From Callaeas wilsoni (taxonomy: Eukaryota > Chordata > Aves > Passeriformes > Callaeidae), in the NCBI GenBank assembly GCA_013398955.1, contig VWPU01004584.1:186001-250000 (forward strand): 64,000 nucleotides of DNA, given 5' to 3'. The translations under genes were made by a program, and so were the position numbers. Under the pieces are notes generated by a model. It was not told the DNA's origin and made no database searches. It saw only the letters and a program-made list of their open reading frames with translations. Positions 1-13,060 of this stretch are shown here, in pieces (the first letter of the stretch is position 1; each line of letters opens with the position of its first letter).

Positions 1-3000
1 AATTCAATAAGCTATCTAGTGCAAGTCAGGTGTTAGCAGAAAATACAAAATTAAGTTCCTACTACAGATGCATCTTGCAAATTGTAAAATGGCCATTAGT
101 CTTGTTTAACATTACAGGACATCGAGACTATAAATTGTGACGAAGAACAGACAGCTCTGATTCTTTTTTTCATGCACTTGGTAGTGAAAGTGTGCAACAA
201 GATGAGCCTGTACTTGGCAAAGCCAGTGAAATCCAGTTTCCTCAACTTCAGTGAGCTCTGTGTGCATCATACTCTTCGGCTTAGCTGTGTGAGCTTCAGA
301 ATAAAATATATAGTTACATTGGTGTTTCTAAAGTCAGAATATTATTTTCTAACTGGCCCGTGTTCATGTGTTAATGGGAGAATGGCAGGGAATTACATGT
401 TTGCAGGGAATGTCTTCCTTTCTGAAATAACACAGCTTCTGCAGGGTAACCTTCTCAAAGTTAAAATCTGCTCTAAGTTATGGCTATACACCTGAGGATT
501 TCAGCAGAACCAAATACTTTACAGATAATAGGATGGAATCACACCGCTGCTAACTCTCTGCTAAGGAATACAATTCTTTAGGTTCATATTTGATTTTTCC
601 AGCCTGTCTCACCTCTCTTACACTTCCATTTGAGTCAATTGAATATTTTACCCTAACCTACCCTTTGGCTCCAATAAAAGAAAAATGAAACAATATTGGC
701 ATACATCGATCTTCTCTCTTTCCATAATCCCTCTGCCAATGTCAAAAGGAATAAAAAGTTGCAGTAACCTTTTTGTAGGATACCGGCATATCTCAGGTGA
801 ATGAGAGATTAAATAACAAAAAGTTTCCATGACGAATGAAAAGTAGATAGTGAGTACTTGCTAATGATTAATATTTAGATATTATCTAAATCCAGTCTAT
901 CTAATCCACCTTACAGGATTTAATTATGTTTGCATTTAATTAGAATGGAAAGCCACTTCTGACATTAAACACTGCAGAACTGTTTCAATTATTCTCATTT
1001 TGACTGTTTTTTTCTCCTTGTTTATAAAACAAAAATGCCCAACTTGTACTCATCAACTAATTTTGATATTACAAGTGCACTAAAATTTTCTGAGAGGCAC
1101 ATAAGTGAAGACTTGCTCTTTTCTCTATAATACCTGAATATTTTTATCAAGCGATCTGGAATTTACATAACCATGGTTTAGCAACCAGTCTGAATATCAT
1201 GGTCGTGTTAGAACTAATGAATGAATCCATGTACAATTTAAAAGTGAGTGGTGGTTGTAAAGGTCATTTTGGAATATAATTACAACTGAATATAGTAGCA
1301 ACCCAATCATATTGTTTTGCATAATTTTCCTGAAGATTTTTCAATGCAGTTTGAAAAGAACAATGAAGGAGTGATGTATGCATAGAACTTTCCTTCCAGC
1401 AGGATACAAAAATATAATGAGCAGAGACAGAAAATGTGGTAACCTGCATGACTTGAAGTACTGCTTTAAGATGATCTATTTTATAGGATATCAGCATCTA
1501 TATACCTCTGCTGAGGGACCCAAAATTATTTTTATTTGACTGGTAAATTCCTTCCACTTTAATGTAAATCTTTTTATCCTAATGTATAAATGATAGTGCA
1601 AAGTGTCAAGGTTTTTTTTTTAAATTTCCTTCATAATATAAACCAAAATCTTTCTTGCAGGATATTTGACTTGATGCTATAATTGAAAATGATTTCTGGA
1701 TGAGTACCATAGACAGTTTAAGCACTATCAGCTGGAGGATCAATATCTTGTGATGCATTCATGGATATTTTGGTGTAAAAGGAATAAAGAATAATTGAGA
1801 ATCAGAAGTAGCATAAACCTAAGTGTCATTACATTACCTGACAAGGACAACACGGAGATTATAAAGCTTATTACCTGTGTCTAAAATAATCTCTCTTATG
1901 AAATATGCAGGTAAGAAAGAAAGTGCTCTAAAAAACCACTGAGAATCATATCAAAACTAAGTCTGACAAATATCACAGAATTGTACTGCTGCTACTGAGA
2001 CAGACTTTTAATATATTAAAAATATGTAAAGTCCCCCTCCAATGTAATTTCTATGCCCATTTTCCATTATCATGTATGATTATTCGCTCAATAATTTTTA
2101 TTCCGAACCCTGAGCTATAAATTCTGACACAATTTGTCAGGCATTTTTAAAGAATCAGAAAGTCAAACCTTTCATGGATGCTGGATCAGAAGAGTACAAA
2201 GACTTCTTTAAAAAACTGTTGTCATCTTTGCCTTCTTTCATCTTAGTAATGAATTATCTGTAGAACTAGCACTTCTTCCTTTCAAATATCGATGAAAAAT
2301 GTTTCAATGATGTGATGAAGCAAGTATAGTAAATTCCCACAAGTCTTCTGAGCCATGCAAGCTCATTGCAAATTTGAGCTAACATGTGTTTTCATCAAGA
2401 TTTGTCACTGATTTGTGCTACATTACCTTTGCTCTGAACTAAAAATGCCTATCTGTTCAGTCAAAAGTGATCAGCTCATGATACCGGGACTGTTAAATTT
2501 GTCCCACACTTTACGTACTGCCCACAAGAAACAAGGTAAATTGTAGATAGGTTATTAATTCTAATTGCTGCTTGTCGTTATGGACTTCAGTCATCCTTTT
2601 TTTTTTTAAGAGTGTGATTCCCTTTTTAGCTCCATAACATCTGTTCACTAGCATGGGAAAAGATACTTTTAAATGAAAACCTAATTCCTGATAATTTAGA
2701 CATATCCAGGAAAATATTAACGTAAACCACACTGAGACATCTCTTCCTCTAACTTTATGTATCTGTGCAACATGATAGACATAAAGTCACAGTCTACTTT
2801 GAAACTCTTTATGAGTGATTGGATTAAAGACTGGTATTTGTAGATGCAGCTCTCCATTAGCCAGGAAGGCTTAAGGGCTATCTCTTGTTCCTTACTGTTT
2901 TTTTACCTTGGTCTTCTAGGGACAGCTGCCTTTCTGCACATGTATCCAGGATCTTTATTCTTAACCTATTGATTGTTATAAAATCCAGGCTCTTTCCAGG

Positions 3001-3984
3001 AGATTCAACACACAACTCATAAGCTGAGTTGTAGCCAAAACCAAGGCAATGTGTAGTTTAGTGGCCTGTCTTCAACAGCAATTATTAATGGATGGCTAAT
3101 GCAGGGGAGACATGTTCTGGTATATCCCTTACACATTATGTCAGCCTCCAGCAGCTTGCAATACAGGGGCTTTATGTTCCAGTGGTGATTTCTGCATGCT
3201 TAGTAAGCCTCAGCACATTGTTTTGTGTTCAACCATCCAAATTCCCCTTTCATTTATAGAAACTTTTGTCATTCAGAATGTTGTATGGCAAGTAGTGCTA
3301 CAGCATAACCATGCACCATGTAAACATCCACTTCTTTTTGCTTTCCTTGAATTTAGGTCAACCATTTTTGGGGTGGATTCTGTCATGTGAAAGAGCTGCC
3401 CTTTCTCCTTTAAATTTTGCACAGAGAAAGTTGTCATAGTGTTGTGAGCATTTATTAGGCAAGCCCTTAAATACCAGCCCAGAGATCTCCCAGAGTGCAG
3501 TAAAGCATATGCTGGAGAAAGATTCAGCTTCTTTTCAGGCTGATCAGGGAGATTCAGCTGGTCACAGTTTAGGTACTGTAAAGCCCTTATAACCAACTCT
3601 GTAGCTTTCCATCCAAAAAACCTCAGCTTTTAATTTATAGTCTGTGGGATGCTTCACAAGGATATTCTACTCTAAAACTGAGGTGCTGGTGTCCAGGAAG
3701 GTTTCTGCAAACCCTGGAGATGTATTGAATAGAGTTTTCTTTTCCAAAATAGAAAATCTCTCTGAAGACTGACAGATTCTGACAGTGTCTATTTATAAAA
3801 AATACTATGACATGTGTGTCAAAGTGATGATGGAATTTGTTAAAAGTTTGTGTGAGAATTGAGATGTTTTGTCATTTACAGTAACCTCCAATTTAGTGTA
3901 GCCTTTCTGATGGCAAAGGATTGTGTCTAGCCTTCTGTTCCTCTGGCTGATACCCAGCTTATTGAGGAAGCTTTAATAATAGCA
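1..3984. other. AT-rich unique DNA, no gene seen
   Basis: I see no recognisable gene or repeat here. Open frames are at most about 107 codons, often overlap on opposite strands (for example around 3.1-3.6 kb), and have no recognisable domains. A few short A or T runs occur (near 1611 and 2599). Intergenic or intronic sequence is the simplest reading. Confidence 0.6.
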
Positions 3985-4145
3985 TTTAGCTTTTACAGCA
4001 TTTTTTATCTGAAGCTTTAAAGTTCTTTACAGGAGTGGGTACTATTATCATGATTTTTATAGACCGAAGAACAGATTGGGTTACACAGTAAATATACAGA
4101 TGAACTATGAGCTGTGCTTGGGTTTCCTGCTCTTTAAGCAAGTCT
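3985..4145 (-). mobile_element. Ancient MIR/CORE-SINE-like retroposon relic
   Basis: This is a decayed, non-coding fossil SINE. Read on the plus strand, it follows the reverse complement of the amniote MIR consensus in order: an AGCATTTAGC-type start, a GCTTTAAAGTTCTTTACA block matching the MIR 'aagcgctttaca' segment, a TACTATTATCATGATTTTTA block matching 'tactattattatccccatttta', then AGACCGAAGAACAGATTGGG and TTACACAG, matching 'gatgaggaaactgaggc...cacacag'. The order and spacing of these blocks are the evidence; each block alone is weak. The element lies on the minus strand. MIR-type SINEs stopped moving before modern birds arose, so this would be a very old insertion. A CR1-L3 or other CORE-bearing repeat with a similar tail is the main alternative. 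Confidence 0.5.
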
Positions 4146-7100
4146 GCTAATTACCAGCCAAATTTATCTTTTAGGAGAGCAGTGGGAGATGGGAGGATCT
4201 AACAAAGTGAGGACATAATTTTTGAAGTTATCTTTACAGTGGCAGTAGTCCTCCTGTTGCGATGCAAAGATGAACTATAGGTAAATAATAACCTATCTTT
4301 TTTTTAGCAAAGATCAGTGCAAATGAAAGTTCAGCATGATACATTGAATGCTTCCTGCCCTAATGAGGAGTTCTACACCACTGTTCCTAACGATGAGCAA
4401 GACAGAGGCTTAGTGAGTGTTGAAAGGGTTGGTTACCCTTGCCAGTTACAGTAGGGAGATGAACTTCAAAAACCATAAAGCAGAACCTGAAAAAAGCAAG
4501 AACAGTGTTCTTGAACTGAAATTAGTTCAGCATTTACAGAATTCAATGAAACAGAAAGTTTTTATTGTTAGATTGTCAGACTATATGCATATATCCAAGA
4601 GGTGGAAGAAGAGCAATGAACTCCTCAAGTGAAGATTCTTGTACAGGATCATGGGTGATGAAAACCTACCAGATCTGCCATGTGATATTCACAAATGAAA
4701 TTACTGTGTGTTATGATTTATAACATGTTCTTGGTCCTGACACAAACAAAAACAAGATTTAATTAATAAAATTGAGCAGAATAAATTAATTATTGGTGTA
4801 TTTACTTCTTTGCACAGTATTTTTCCCTATCTTTTTTATCCCTGGTTTACTATCTGATTTCCATTTACTGTTTGATTATCTATCTTTAAAATAACTTCTT
4901 TTCAAACAAAGGCATTTCTTTTCAAACCAGTGGATATCATGAAATGGGATGCACCTGTCATTCCATATATTTTCCTTAAGAAGTCATCAACGGCCACAAC
5001 AGAAAAGGGTAACATTTGTGGCTTGGAGTAGGAATTCTGTCCCCACCAAAGAAACATAGAAGTTAAAGAGGAAGTTGAAAAAGGACAGTTGGGTTCAAAT
5101 CCAAAAGGAATGTTCTACTCTTGGATTAAAAACATGTTAAACAAAAAAACCCAAAACATTCTACTCCATCAGCAGGAGAACTGGCTTTGTACTAAGGCTA
5201 TATTTTTATTATATTATACATGTGTGCATAGCAGCATTTCTGTGACAAAGTGAATAAAATAGGAAAGAATGCAAACTGTGGCAACTTAAAATCATAATAA
5301 ACCATCTGGTAATATTTTTCAATACAATTTGCCAGGGATGTTAAAGTTAATCCTAAGGCTTTTTGAGCACAACAGACACAGAAGCAACATGGAGAGTGTG
5401 CAGAGTTCATGGCTAACAGGGATTTTACTGAGGAAGCACACACAGAAGATAAAAGTCCATTCATCACAGTGTATTACTGGGACTTTCCCAGAGCAGAGTA
5501 TTTCTTTTCTCTGGAAAAGCTGGAGTGACTGTGTCAAATAGAAGTATGAGAACAAAACATTTCTAAGTAAATTAATAAAACAATAAAATTGTTTTTTCCA
5601 AAACCAGATTGCAACAATGGCTGAAACCAAATGGTATTTGCACAGGATTTCTGAAGGAACTCAGATGGGAGATTACCAAATATTAGCTGAGGTATGTAAT
5701 ACACTGCTTAATTTGCCAAAGGAATAGAAAGCAGTAAGTGTTACTTTATCTTTTCCCAAAGTGTCTGCTTCTGGCAGTTTTCAGACATAAGATATTGGGC
5801 TATGCAGCACTTTCGTTTCAGCTGTAATGAATATTCATATGTTAATATGCAACACTAGTTATTTAGGAATTAGCAAATGAAACCAAACACACAGAAACGT
5901 CTATCTTCTGTTTTTTAAACATAACTTTCAAGTATTGATGGCAATAAATGTGTTAGTCTTCCTCTTGATAAAAGCTGGAAATTTAAGATCTAAAAGAAAA
6001 GTCCTAGTGGCAAAATCATTAAATTAAAGTACTTGCATATTTCTGGTCACTAAACCAAAGATTCAGATAGTTGGTGACCTTTACTTCACTTTTCAGATTC
6101 TTTAAGAGAAATCACAAACTTTTCTCTTTAAAGTCCTTCTGCAGTGCTACATTTTTGAGGAACTATGGGTATTTTCTCAAACTAAAGATGATTTTCGACC
6201 TGGGAAGTATAGATTAATGTTGTAAATTGATTTGATTTGTGTTACTCAGGAGAAATTTTAAATGTTAATTGATTACATATATTTTGGAGTCTTAACAAGT
6301 AAAATAAAACAAATACTTAACAGGAGCCATTCCTGGTAATTAAAAATGTTGAGGTTTAACAGCAGAAAGAAGGCAAAATTAGCCAGAAGATAATTAAATA
6401 GGATTGCAGAACATCCGTTCTCAGGGCAGATTTTTGAGACTGAAATTTAAATCGATAACACTATATTGCAAGAATTCTTTGGCTTGTCTAGATACAGAGG
6501 TTGTGTGTATCTGACCAGCTGTAGCTCTTTATATTCAGTCAAGTTAATCTTGTCCTGTGAACACCAATTTCTTTCCATTAATTTTAAGGAATTAATTTTT
6601 GCAGCACAATGATCTTTATTCCAGAAACATGCCGCATAGCCTACAACACTTTCTGTGGCTAGACACGTCTGTTTCCCTGACTTAAGGTGAGAACAAGCCT
6701 CTAGCAATTTAACACTCTAAGCCATGCACTGATAAAGGTTAGGTTCATATTATTTGTGAAAGGAATGAAAGCCTGAAATTAAGGTAAAGATATTCAGCAG
6801 GTTTGCCTTCTGTTTTCATTTCAGGAAACAGGTTTTGGGGAGCCTATCCAAGGATAAGTTACGGATAGTATGATAGGAGTTTTGAGAATTATCATCTGAT
6901 GGTGTGATTCACAGTGTTTGCACCTAGCTCATTTATGACATGTAGTGATATGGAACACAATGTTCTTCCCTCCATCTTTTCAAGCAGTAAATAGTCTGAT
7001 GTTAAGTGATATAGAAAATGCAAAAACAAATTGCTGGCTCTGTTTTAGATTGATTTGCATGCTAATATCAGAAAATGCAGAAATTGCATCTGGTGCTCTA

Positions 7101-8880
7101 AATCCTGTTGTTCATAAAGACTGTTATTACAGCATAATTAAAATCTGGAATATACTGAGCTGGCAGTAAAAAAAGTCTTGCCAGCTAGAAATTACTGCAT
7201 CCAGACTGCAGGCTGAATATAAGAAAGAAGTAAATTACAATTGTTAACCTATTTGAGAGGGTCTTTCTCTCTTCATTTGTGCCAAATATATATGTTAAAT
7301 TTTGACTAATTAGAAAGTCTGGCATTTTGATTATGAGAGATATTATATACAAAGGGCAGTAATTGAGAAAACTGTGGGGGAACTTCAGAGTTGCTCTAAA
7401 ATATACAGGTCATCAGTAGATGAAAAATTGATTGCAATCAGAGATTAAAAAAATTGATTCTTGATGAATTACAGAGTTACAATCAAAATGTGCTACTGGC
7501 CAACAAGTCAGTTCTGTTTGATCAGTTCTGAATTGTCCAGGTCCTTATTCCTGATGTTTGAAAAGCTGAGTATCAAGCTTAGAGGGACCTGCAGTAATAA
7601 TAGCACAGGACTTATGTTGATAAAACCATGGCAGAGTAAGGAGACGAAGTATGACTTTCCATAATTTCTTCTCGTACATTGTTTTCCAACATGCCCTAAT
7701 ATTTTGGAATGACCAAAGATTGTGTCATACCAAATTATGATACCAGTAAATTTTTTACCAGCAATTTTCTAACCAGTGTTTCTGGAACATGATAGAGGAA
7801 AATAAGATAAAATTCAAGTAGTTCAGGTTCTTTACTAAATAAAAAATCTATAATTCACAGGGGGAAAAAAGTGAACTTTGTTTTCTGCTATTGTCAGAAA
7901 TATTCTGATTTTTCTCACAGTATTCTTCTTGCTCTTTTGGATTGCTAAAGTATTTTAGAAGCTTAACACATTTGTATTAAGATAAACTGAATCACTGAAC
8001 ATTTCAGATCCCATTTTATCTATCTTTCTTTTCTAGTTCTCTTGTTTTATCTGATAATTTGAGCATATTTTTTTCAACTTTATGAAATTTATATTTATAT
8101 TTTGTTTCATTTTGTGTCTTAGAATATGTTGAATAATTAGTATACACATTAATGCATTATAAATTTCCTCTAAGTAAAACATGTTGCTAAATATTACTTC
8201 GAGTACTAATTTGTCTGTTTGCAAAAACATAAAAATATGAAGTTGAACTAATCCAATGACAATGTAGAGAGCACATTTTCTATTATATCCTGGAGTGCCA
8301 TCTATATTTATGAGTTGTAGAGAACAAGAGCTTTTGACTTGATTGGCAATTTGTAGTCATATACAAGCCAAATTTTCTCAAACCACTGTTACAGGATCAT
8401 CATCATCTTATCACAAACTCGAAGTAGGCAAACTTAAAAAATAATGTTGAGAACCTAATAAGTTGTGATGTTAACAGAGCAATAGAAGTAGATGCATTAA
8501 TGAGAATTATTCAGGTCAAAACGCATGAAGCATTAATCTTTAGACTGTTGAATTATTATTAGTTTTTCATTGTTCTTATTGAACCAAGATGATTTATATG
8601 TGGAGTCTTAAAATGAAGAGTTTTGTTGACTTTTTAGAAGCTAAATTTCTAGTCAATCCTATTTCTTGGCCTTCTGAAATAAGCTGAGAGTAGACTGAGT
8701 AGGTTTTCAACATTCCTTAGCTTTGTTCATTGCAGGTACGCACACGAAGCTGAGATGTAAAAAGAAATCCCTGATCCCATTTCTTTGTTGAACTTGTAGG
8801 TATGATGTAGAAAGCTCATTCTGGTTGGGAGGGGCAAAAAAATAAAAGGATTCTTGCTGCCTTTCTCCTTTTGAATTTGG
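4146..8880. other. AT-rich unique DNA, no gene seen
   Basis: No gene or interspersed repeat is recognisable. Frames are at most 103 codons and overlap antisense around 5.2-5.6 kb. A short POU/octamer-like motif cluster lies at 5822-5851: a perfect 12-bp palindrome ATGAATATTCAT, then ATATGCAA. The rest is featureless to the eye. Confidence 0.55.
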
Positions 8881-8933
8881 GGCTTCTCTAAAAGCCTATG
8901 CAGTACAATGTCCCTCTTTCATTTTCAGCTGTG

Positions 8934-9046
8934 CTCTGACCTCTTTGCTGTACTGGGTCTTGCAAAAGGATTACAAACCACAGTGACAAGATACTGTGCT
9001 TTTGTAATTCTCACCTTGCTCTGTAATAGCAGCTCTCTTCTACCAG
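8934..9046 (+). other. Exon-like segment, not recognised as a gene
   Basis: An open stretch is bounded by a pyrimidine-rich acceptor-like sequence (CTCTTTCATTTTCAG just upstream) and a donor-like CAG/GTGGAG downstream. One frame reads through the segment (beginning LCSDLFAVLGLAKG), but I do not recognise the peptide. No neighbouring exon, promoter or poly(A) signal supports it. Matching splice-like ends occur often by chance in AT-rich DNA, so this is only a candidate. A non-coding RNA exon would look the same. Confidence 0.12.
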
Positions 9047-9059
9047 GTGGAGGAAAGAA

Positions 9060-11112
9060 TCATTCTGAAGTTGTTCCAGCAATGAGGAAGATTTAAAATA
9101 ATCGATCATGATGGTAGATACAGGACTGAAATCATAAGTGTGAAATATTTTGCCAGTAATGCTTGAACATAAGTAATATTGTGACAAAGAGAGAGCTGTG
9201 AATATATACCTTTATTTTTCCTGATAGGTTAAGATCAGGAAAATCACTCAAATTTTTTCATCAGCACTATAGTCAGTCATAAAAGATTTCTGCATAAAAG
9301 TTTATAAATATTCCATGTGATGGTCTGAATTTCCTCATTATTATCAATAAACTTGTTAGTTTATGCTTTATACAGAGATAATTCCAGCTGGCAAGAAGCT
9401 TTCCATACTTTATTGGTATGGAAAAATACAGGTAACTAAATTGCCAGACTGATCTTTTTTTCTCTCTGGTCATCTTTCCTCCTCTGCTATTGCCTTCCCT
9501 CTCTCTGCTGCTCCTGGAGGTTACAGTTTTCAAGTATATGTTTTAAAGTAAGGTTCCTGGGAGCCAGGCATGGTAGGAGAAAGCTGCACAGTGGGTAAAA
9601 TCAAATGAATTGTAAAAGATGTGTGTGTCTTTGCTTGCCTCTGTAATTAAGCTCTTCTCTGAGCTGCCCAGCCATGGAGATAGCAGGAGACCTGTCTTGT
9701 TGCTCTTTACCGTGTTTGTGTAGTCCCAGACCTGATTATCACAATTCAGCCTTCATCTGAAGCCAGCTGTGACTTATAAAGGAGAGGTTGCACTAAAACA
9801 ATGTCAGTCCTTTGGAGCCGTGCATTTCTTTAGGTAAGTAGTACAGGTGAAATTGGATTTTGTGACAGAGGGTATCTGTTTTATTTGGTTTTTTAGTTTG
9901 CACATCTCCTCTCTGGATCAGCTGAATCATGTGGGGACCTCCTTTGCTTCTGAAATGGACACAGCCTAAAGGAAAGGTTCCAGGCATATGAGTTAGAAAA
10001 GGCAGGTAGAAAGTGAGAGCAAGAGCAATGATACGGGATCCTGCAAATTGGGCTTACCCTGTGAGACTGTGAAGAGGAGCAAGGAATAGAGAAGCTGGCC
10101 TTATGAGGCAGAAGAAACCTTTGCAGGAACTGAAAGGAGTGTACATTGTTAGTGGTGACTCAGAGAGCCACTGGACAGTTATCAAGCATCTTTCTGCAAG
10201 GAGGCAGGATGCTGAAGGAGAGGTATTCATGTCCTTGGTGTCGCTATTTTTTCCCTAATTGCTTTGAGGTTTTTCTGTCTGAAATACTAAATATGCCAGT
10301 TTCTATTCTAATACAACTTCGCTCTGTTGACTTTTAAATCTTCCCAACCTTTTGAAATGTGTTCTTAGAAGACAAAAGTCTAGGCACATCGATTTCAAAA
10401 CTCTGGCCACCAGGGATCTTGCTTCAGTGTATAACCCATAATCCAGTTAAATAGTTAGGCAATTTATCAGGGTGAAACTAATGCGCGGTTTTCTGTCAGC
10501 TTTATGCCCCTACGCTCTAATACCTGGGCAAACCAGGAGCTGCCATTCTAGAGCTGTGGGCTAGATTTCCTGGACAGCCACCGGAGATGCTTTTGTCACA
10601 GATAACATACAGTGAAAAGCTCAGAGTGTATGAATGTCAGGACACTGAATGGCACACTGAACAATCTGTCATTCTGTCAGAAGAGCAGTATGAATGGCAG
10701 AAGGGCTGCAAGAGTGGCAGGTGGTGTTGGCATCCAGATTAACAGGTTATGAAGATCACAACAAATCTGCTCAGTGCTTTTCGGGGTATCCAAAACGAAA
10801 AGACATCCTAAAACCTGGAATGCTCTTTGATCACCTTGGTATACAGGTATACATATTTTTGTGTCTGAATTCTTGGTGCTTATGAGTATGTGACATAATA
10901 GTGGGAATGAGGGACATTGATTTTGTTTCAAATACAAATACCATCTCCTGTTTCTTATTCCTTTCTTTGCTACACTTTTACTACCATCGTTATTAGAAAT
11001 ACCTTCTTGTTAGGTTCGTCAGAACTTTCATGCTTCTTTAAGTCAAAGGATAAGAATGCTTGTTCTGAATGCTCTGGTCCCAAGTCAGAGAGGCCCTTAT
11101 AGACATGTTCAC
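9060..11112. other. Unique DNA, no gene seen
   Basis: No repeat or gene is recognised. Around 9.5-10.9 kb the base composition is slightly less AT-rich than the flanks, but the frames are short (at most 86 codons), overlap on both strands and match nothing I know. Confidence 0.5.
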
Positions 11113-11131
11113 TTTTTTTTTTTTTTTTTTT
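11113..11131 (+). repeat. Poly(T) run of 19
   Basis: An uninterrupted run of 19 T, followed by CCCCAC. It may be an isolated mononucleotide microsatellite or the remnant tail of a minus-strand retrocopy. No retrocopied gene is recognisable beside it. Confidence 0.8.
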
Positions 11132-12979
11132 CCCCACTGAATGAATGTGTCAATTGAAACATTGCAAATATTACGGAAAAATTCTCCTCTGACAAAACAT
11201 GAAAACGCTGTACTGTTTCAGGCATACTGCCACAGAATATGCTTTAATGAAGAGTCACCTACTTTAGTGAAAAAATATTCAGTACTTATGGGCAAAGGGA
11301 ATATGACATACAGCAAAAATTAATATAGCAGTTATTTGTCAGCAAGAGCCTGAATTGGTGTTCGACCTGTTTTTGAAATATGTGTCTGTGTGTGCTATAT
11401 ACGTGCCTAACTACCTGTATACATACATTTAAAGGATAGCTATATAAAAATGTGAATTACTTTCTAAAACTGGAGTTACTTGAAACTCAGAGGAAATATT
11501 TTTGGTTTCCGAATTCTGAAAAGGCACTTACTTCAGTTTTGTCTGGGTTTTTTTTCCTTTAAAATTCTAATCTTGGTAAGGAAAAATCTTAAATTAATAT
11601 ACCATATTATTTGTTTTCTTTCAGTGTACATTTCCCATCTCAGAAATTTCTGTTCTGTGTGTAACATAGCTTTGACTGTTATGAAAGGTAATATTTTTCA
11701 GATTTTTAAAGTAAAAGATAAGTTAGGCCCTTTGCAGAATCCTTGAGTTAAATACTGGCTGTGATTTACAACAATAGGCACAAGTCAGATGAATCTATAT
11801 CAGAAAATTTATAAACACTGTCCTTTGCTACATGGTCAGTTAGAATTTGTATCACTTTTGAAGTCCTATCTTTTTTTTTTAATTGCCACATATGAGTAAG
11901 TCTCCCTCTAAAAGTATGAAAAATCTATCCTGAACGTCAATTGCAAGTCTGGTTTTGCCTCAAAAAGGCAAGCAGAGGGCAGATAAGTTCTGTATGGAAG
12001 TTTGAAGGACTGCAGTTCTTGACATTAACTCCAACATTTAAGTGTGCCAATACTAATGTTAGCTAACAAGGTAGGGAATTTTAAGTAGCCCGAATATTGC
12101 TCAAATTCTTGATGTCAGATGTCAGACTATCTGGTCAGTAATGTCATAACTGTTTTCAGAAGTTTTGCTGAAAGCATAAGTTGAAACAATTACCTTTGTA
12201 TGCCTCTCCACTGGTTGTTTCTTTGATCACCAGCTTTTCAAGTTTTCCTGAGAGATAAAATGTGCCTCAAATTTTGCCCTGTAAGTTCATTCTTATTCTG
12301 TCCTTGAAAAATTTAATTTGACTAGTCTTCAGGCTGTGATAGGAAAGCTACCCTGAACTGTGATATAAATTAACCTCCAACAGTAGGTTATTTTCCATAT
12401 TTTCTAAGGTTTTTTTTTTTACATATTCCATCAACTGTGAATAAAAGTGATAGGAAATACTTTACAGTTGGAAATTAACTTTGAGGTGAAGGAATGCAAA
12501 GTTTGGTTAGTACTGATTTTTTTAAAGTCCTTTTAATTAACTGAAGATGCTGAAAGCATAAGTAAATGTACCATCCTGTAGCACTTGCATATCCGTTTTT
12601 GAGATGTTACATCTTAATGGACTTGCTGTCCATCTATTCTAGTATCTTATATCAGGTCACCAGTTCCAGAGATATTTGCCGAAGATGCAAAAAAGACCCC
12701 AAAGAACTCGATGGGATAATTTGGACACTGGAGAAATACATAAATAATTGATAGTTATGGACTGTTGACATTTTAAAAATACCTGAAGTACAGGGGGGTG
12801 TACTTGATTTATACTACAGCGTAGCATGGCTTGGTTCCTCTGTGAAAATCCTTTCTTCTCTCTTGCGTTATTTCCCTCCTTAAAGATGGCACCTGTTAAG
12901 AATTTATTCTTAAGACTTAATGGGAAAGCAGGAGAAGACAACGCAGAGAAGAAACGTGTGCTGTCATATAAAATCCATG
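11132..12979. other. AT-rich unique DNA, no gene seen
   Basis: Frames are at most 94 codons. The longest of them lie around 11.5-11.7 kb (plus) and 12.7-12.9 kb (minus), and neither has recognisable domains. No repeat family was recognised. Confidence 0.5.
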
Positions 12980-13060
12980 CTTCACCCTCCCCATGAGTAC
13001 AGTATCTAGTTCTGGATCCTCAGTCTCAAAGGAGATATAAGGGAACCAAAACCAGTTCAG
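12980..13060 (+). mobile_element. Faint CR1 relic (low confidence)
   Basis: The short run GAGTACAGTATCTAGTTCTGG resembles the CR1 ORF2 3' segment that usually reads 'gagtactgtgtccagttctggg' and encodes the reverse-transcriptase C-terminal region. The orientation would be plus. The downstream sequence to about 13.33 kb is too diverged for me to follow the CR1 order, so only the recognisable core is given. It may be a coincidence. Confidence 0.3.

Noticed and set aside
10677..10937. Overlapping plus (63 codons) and minus (86 codons) frames as a gene candidate
   Set aside because: No recognisable domain on either strand, with no splice or promoter support.
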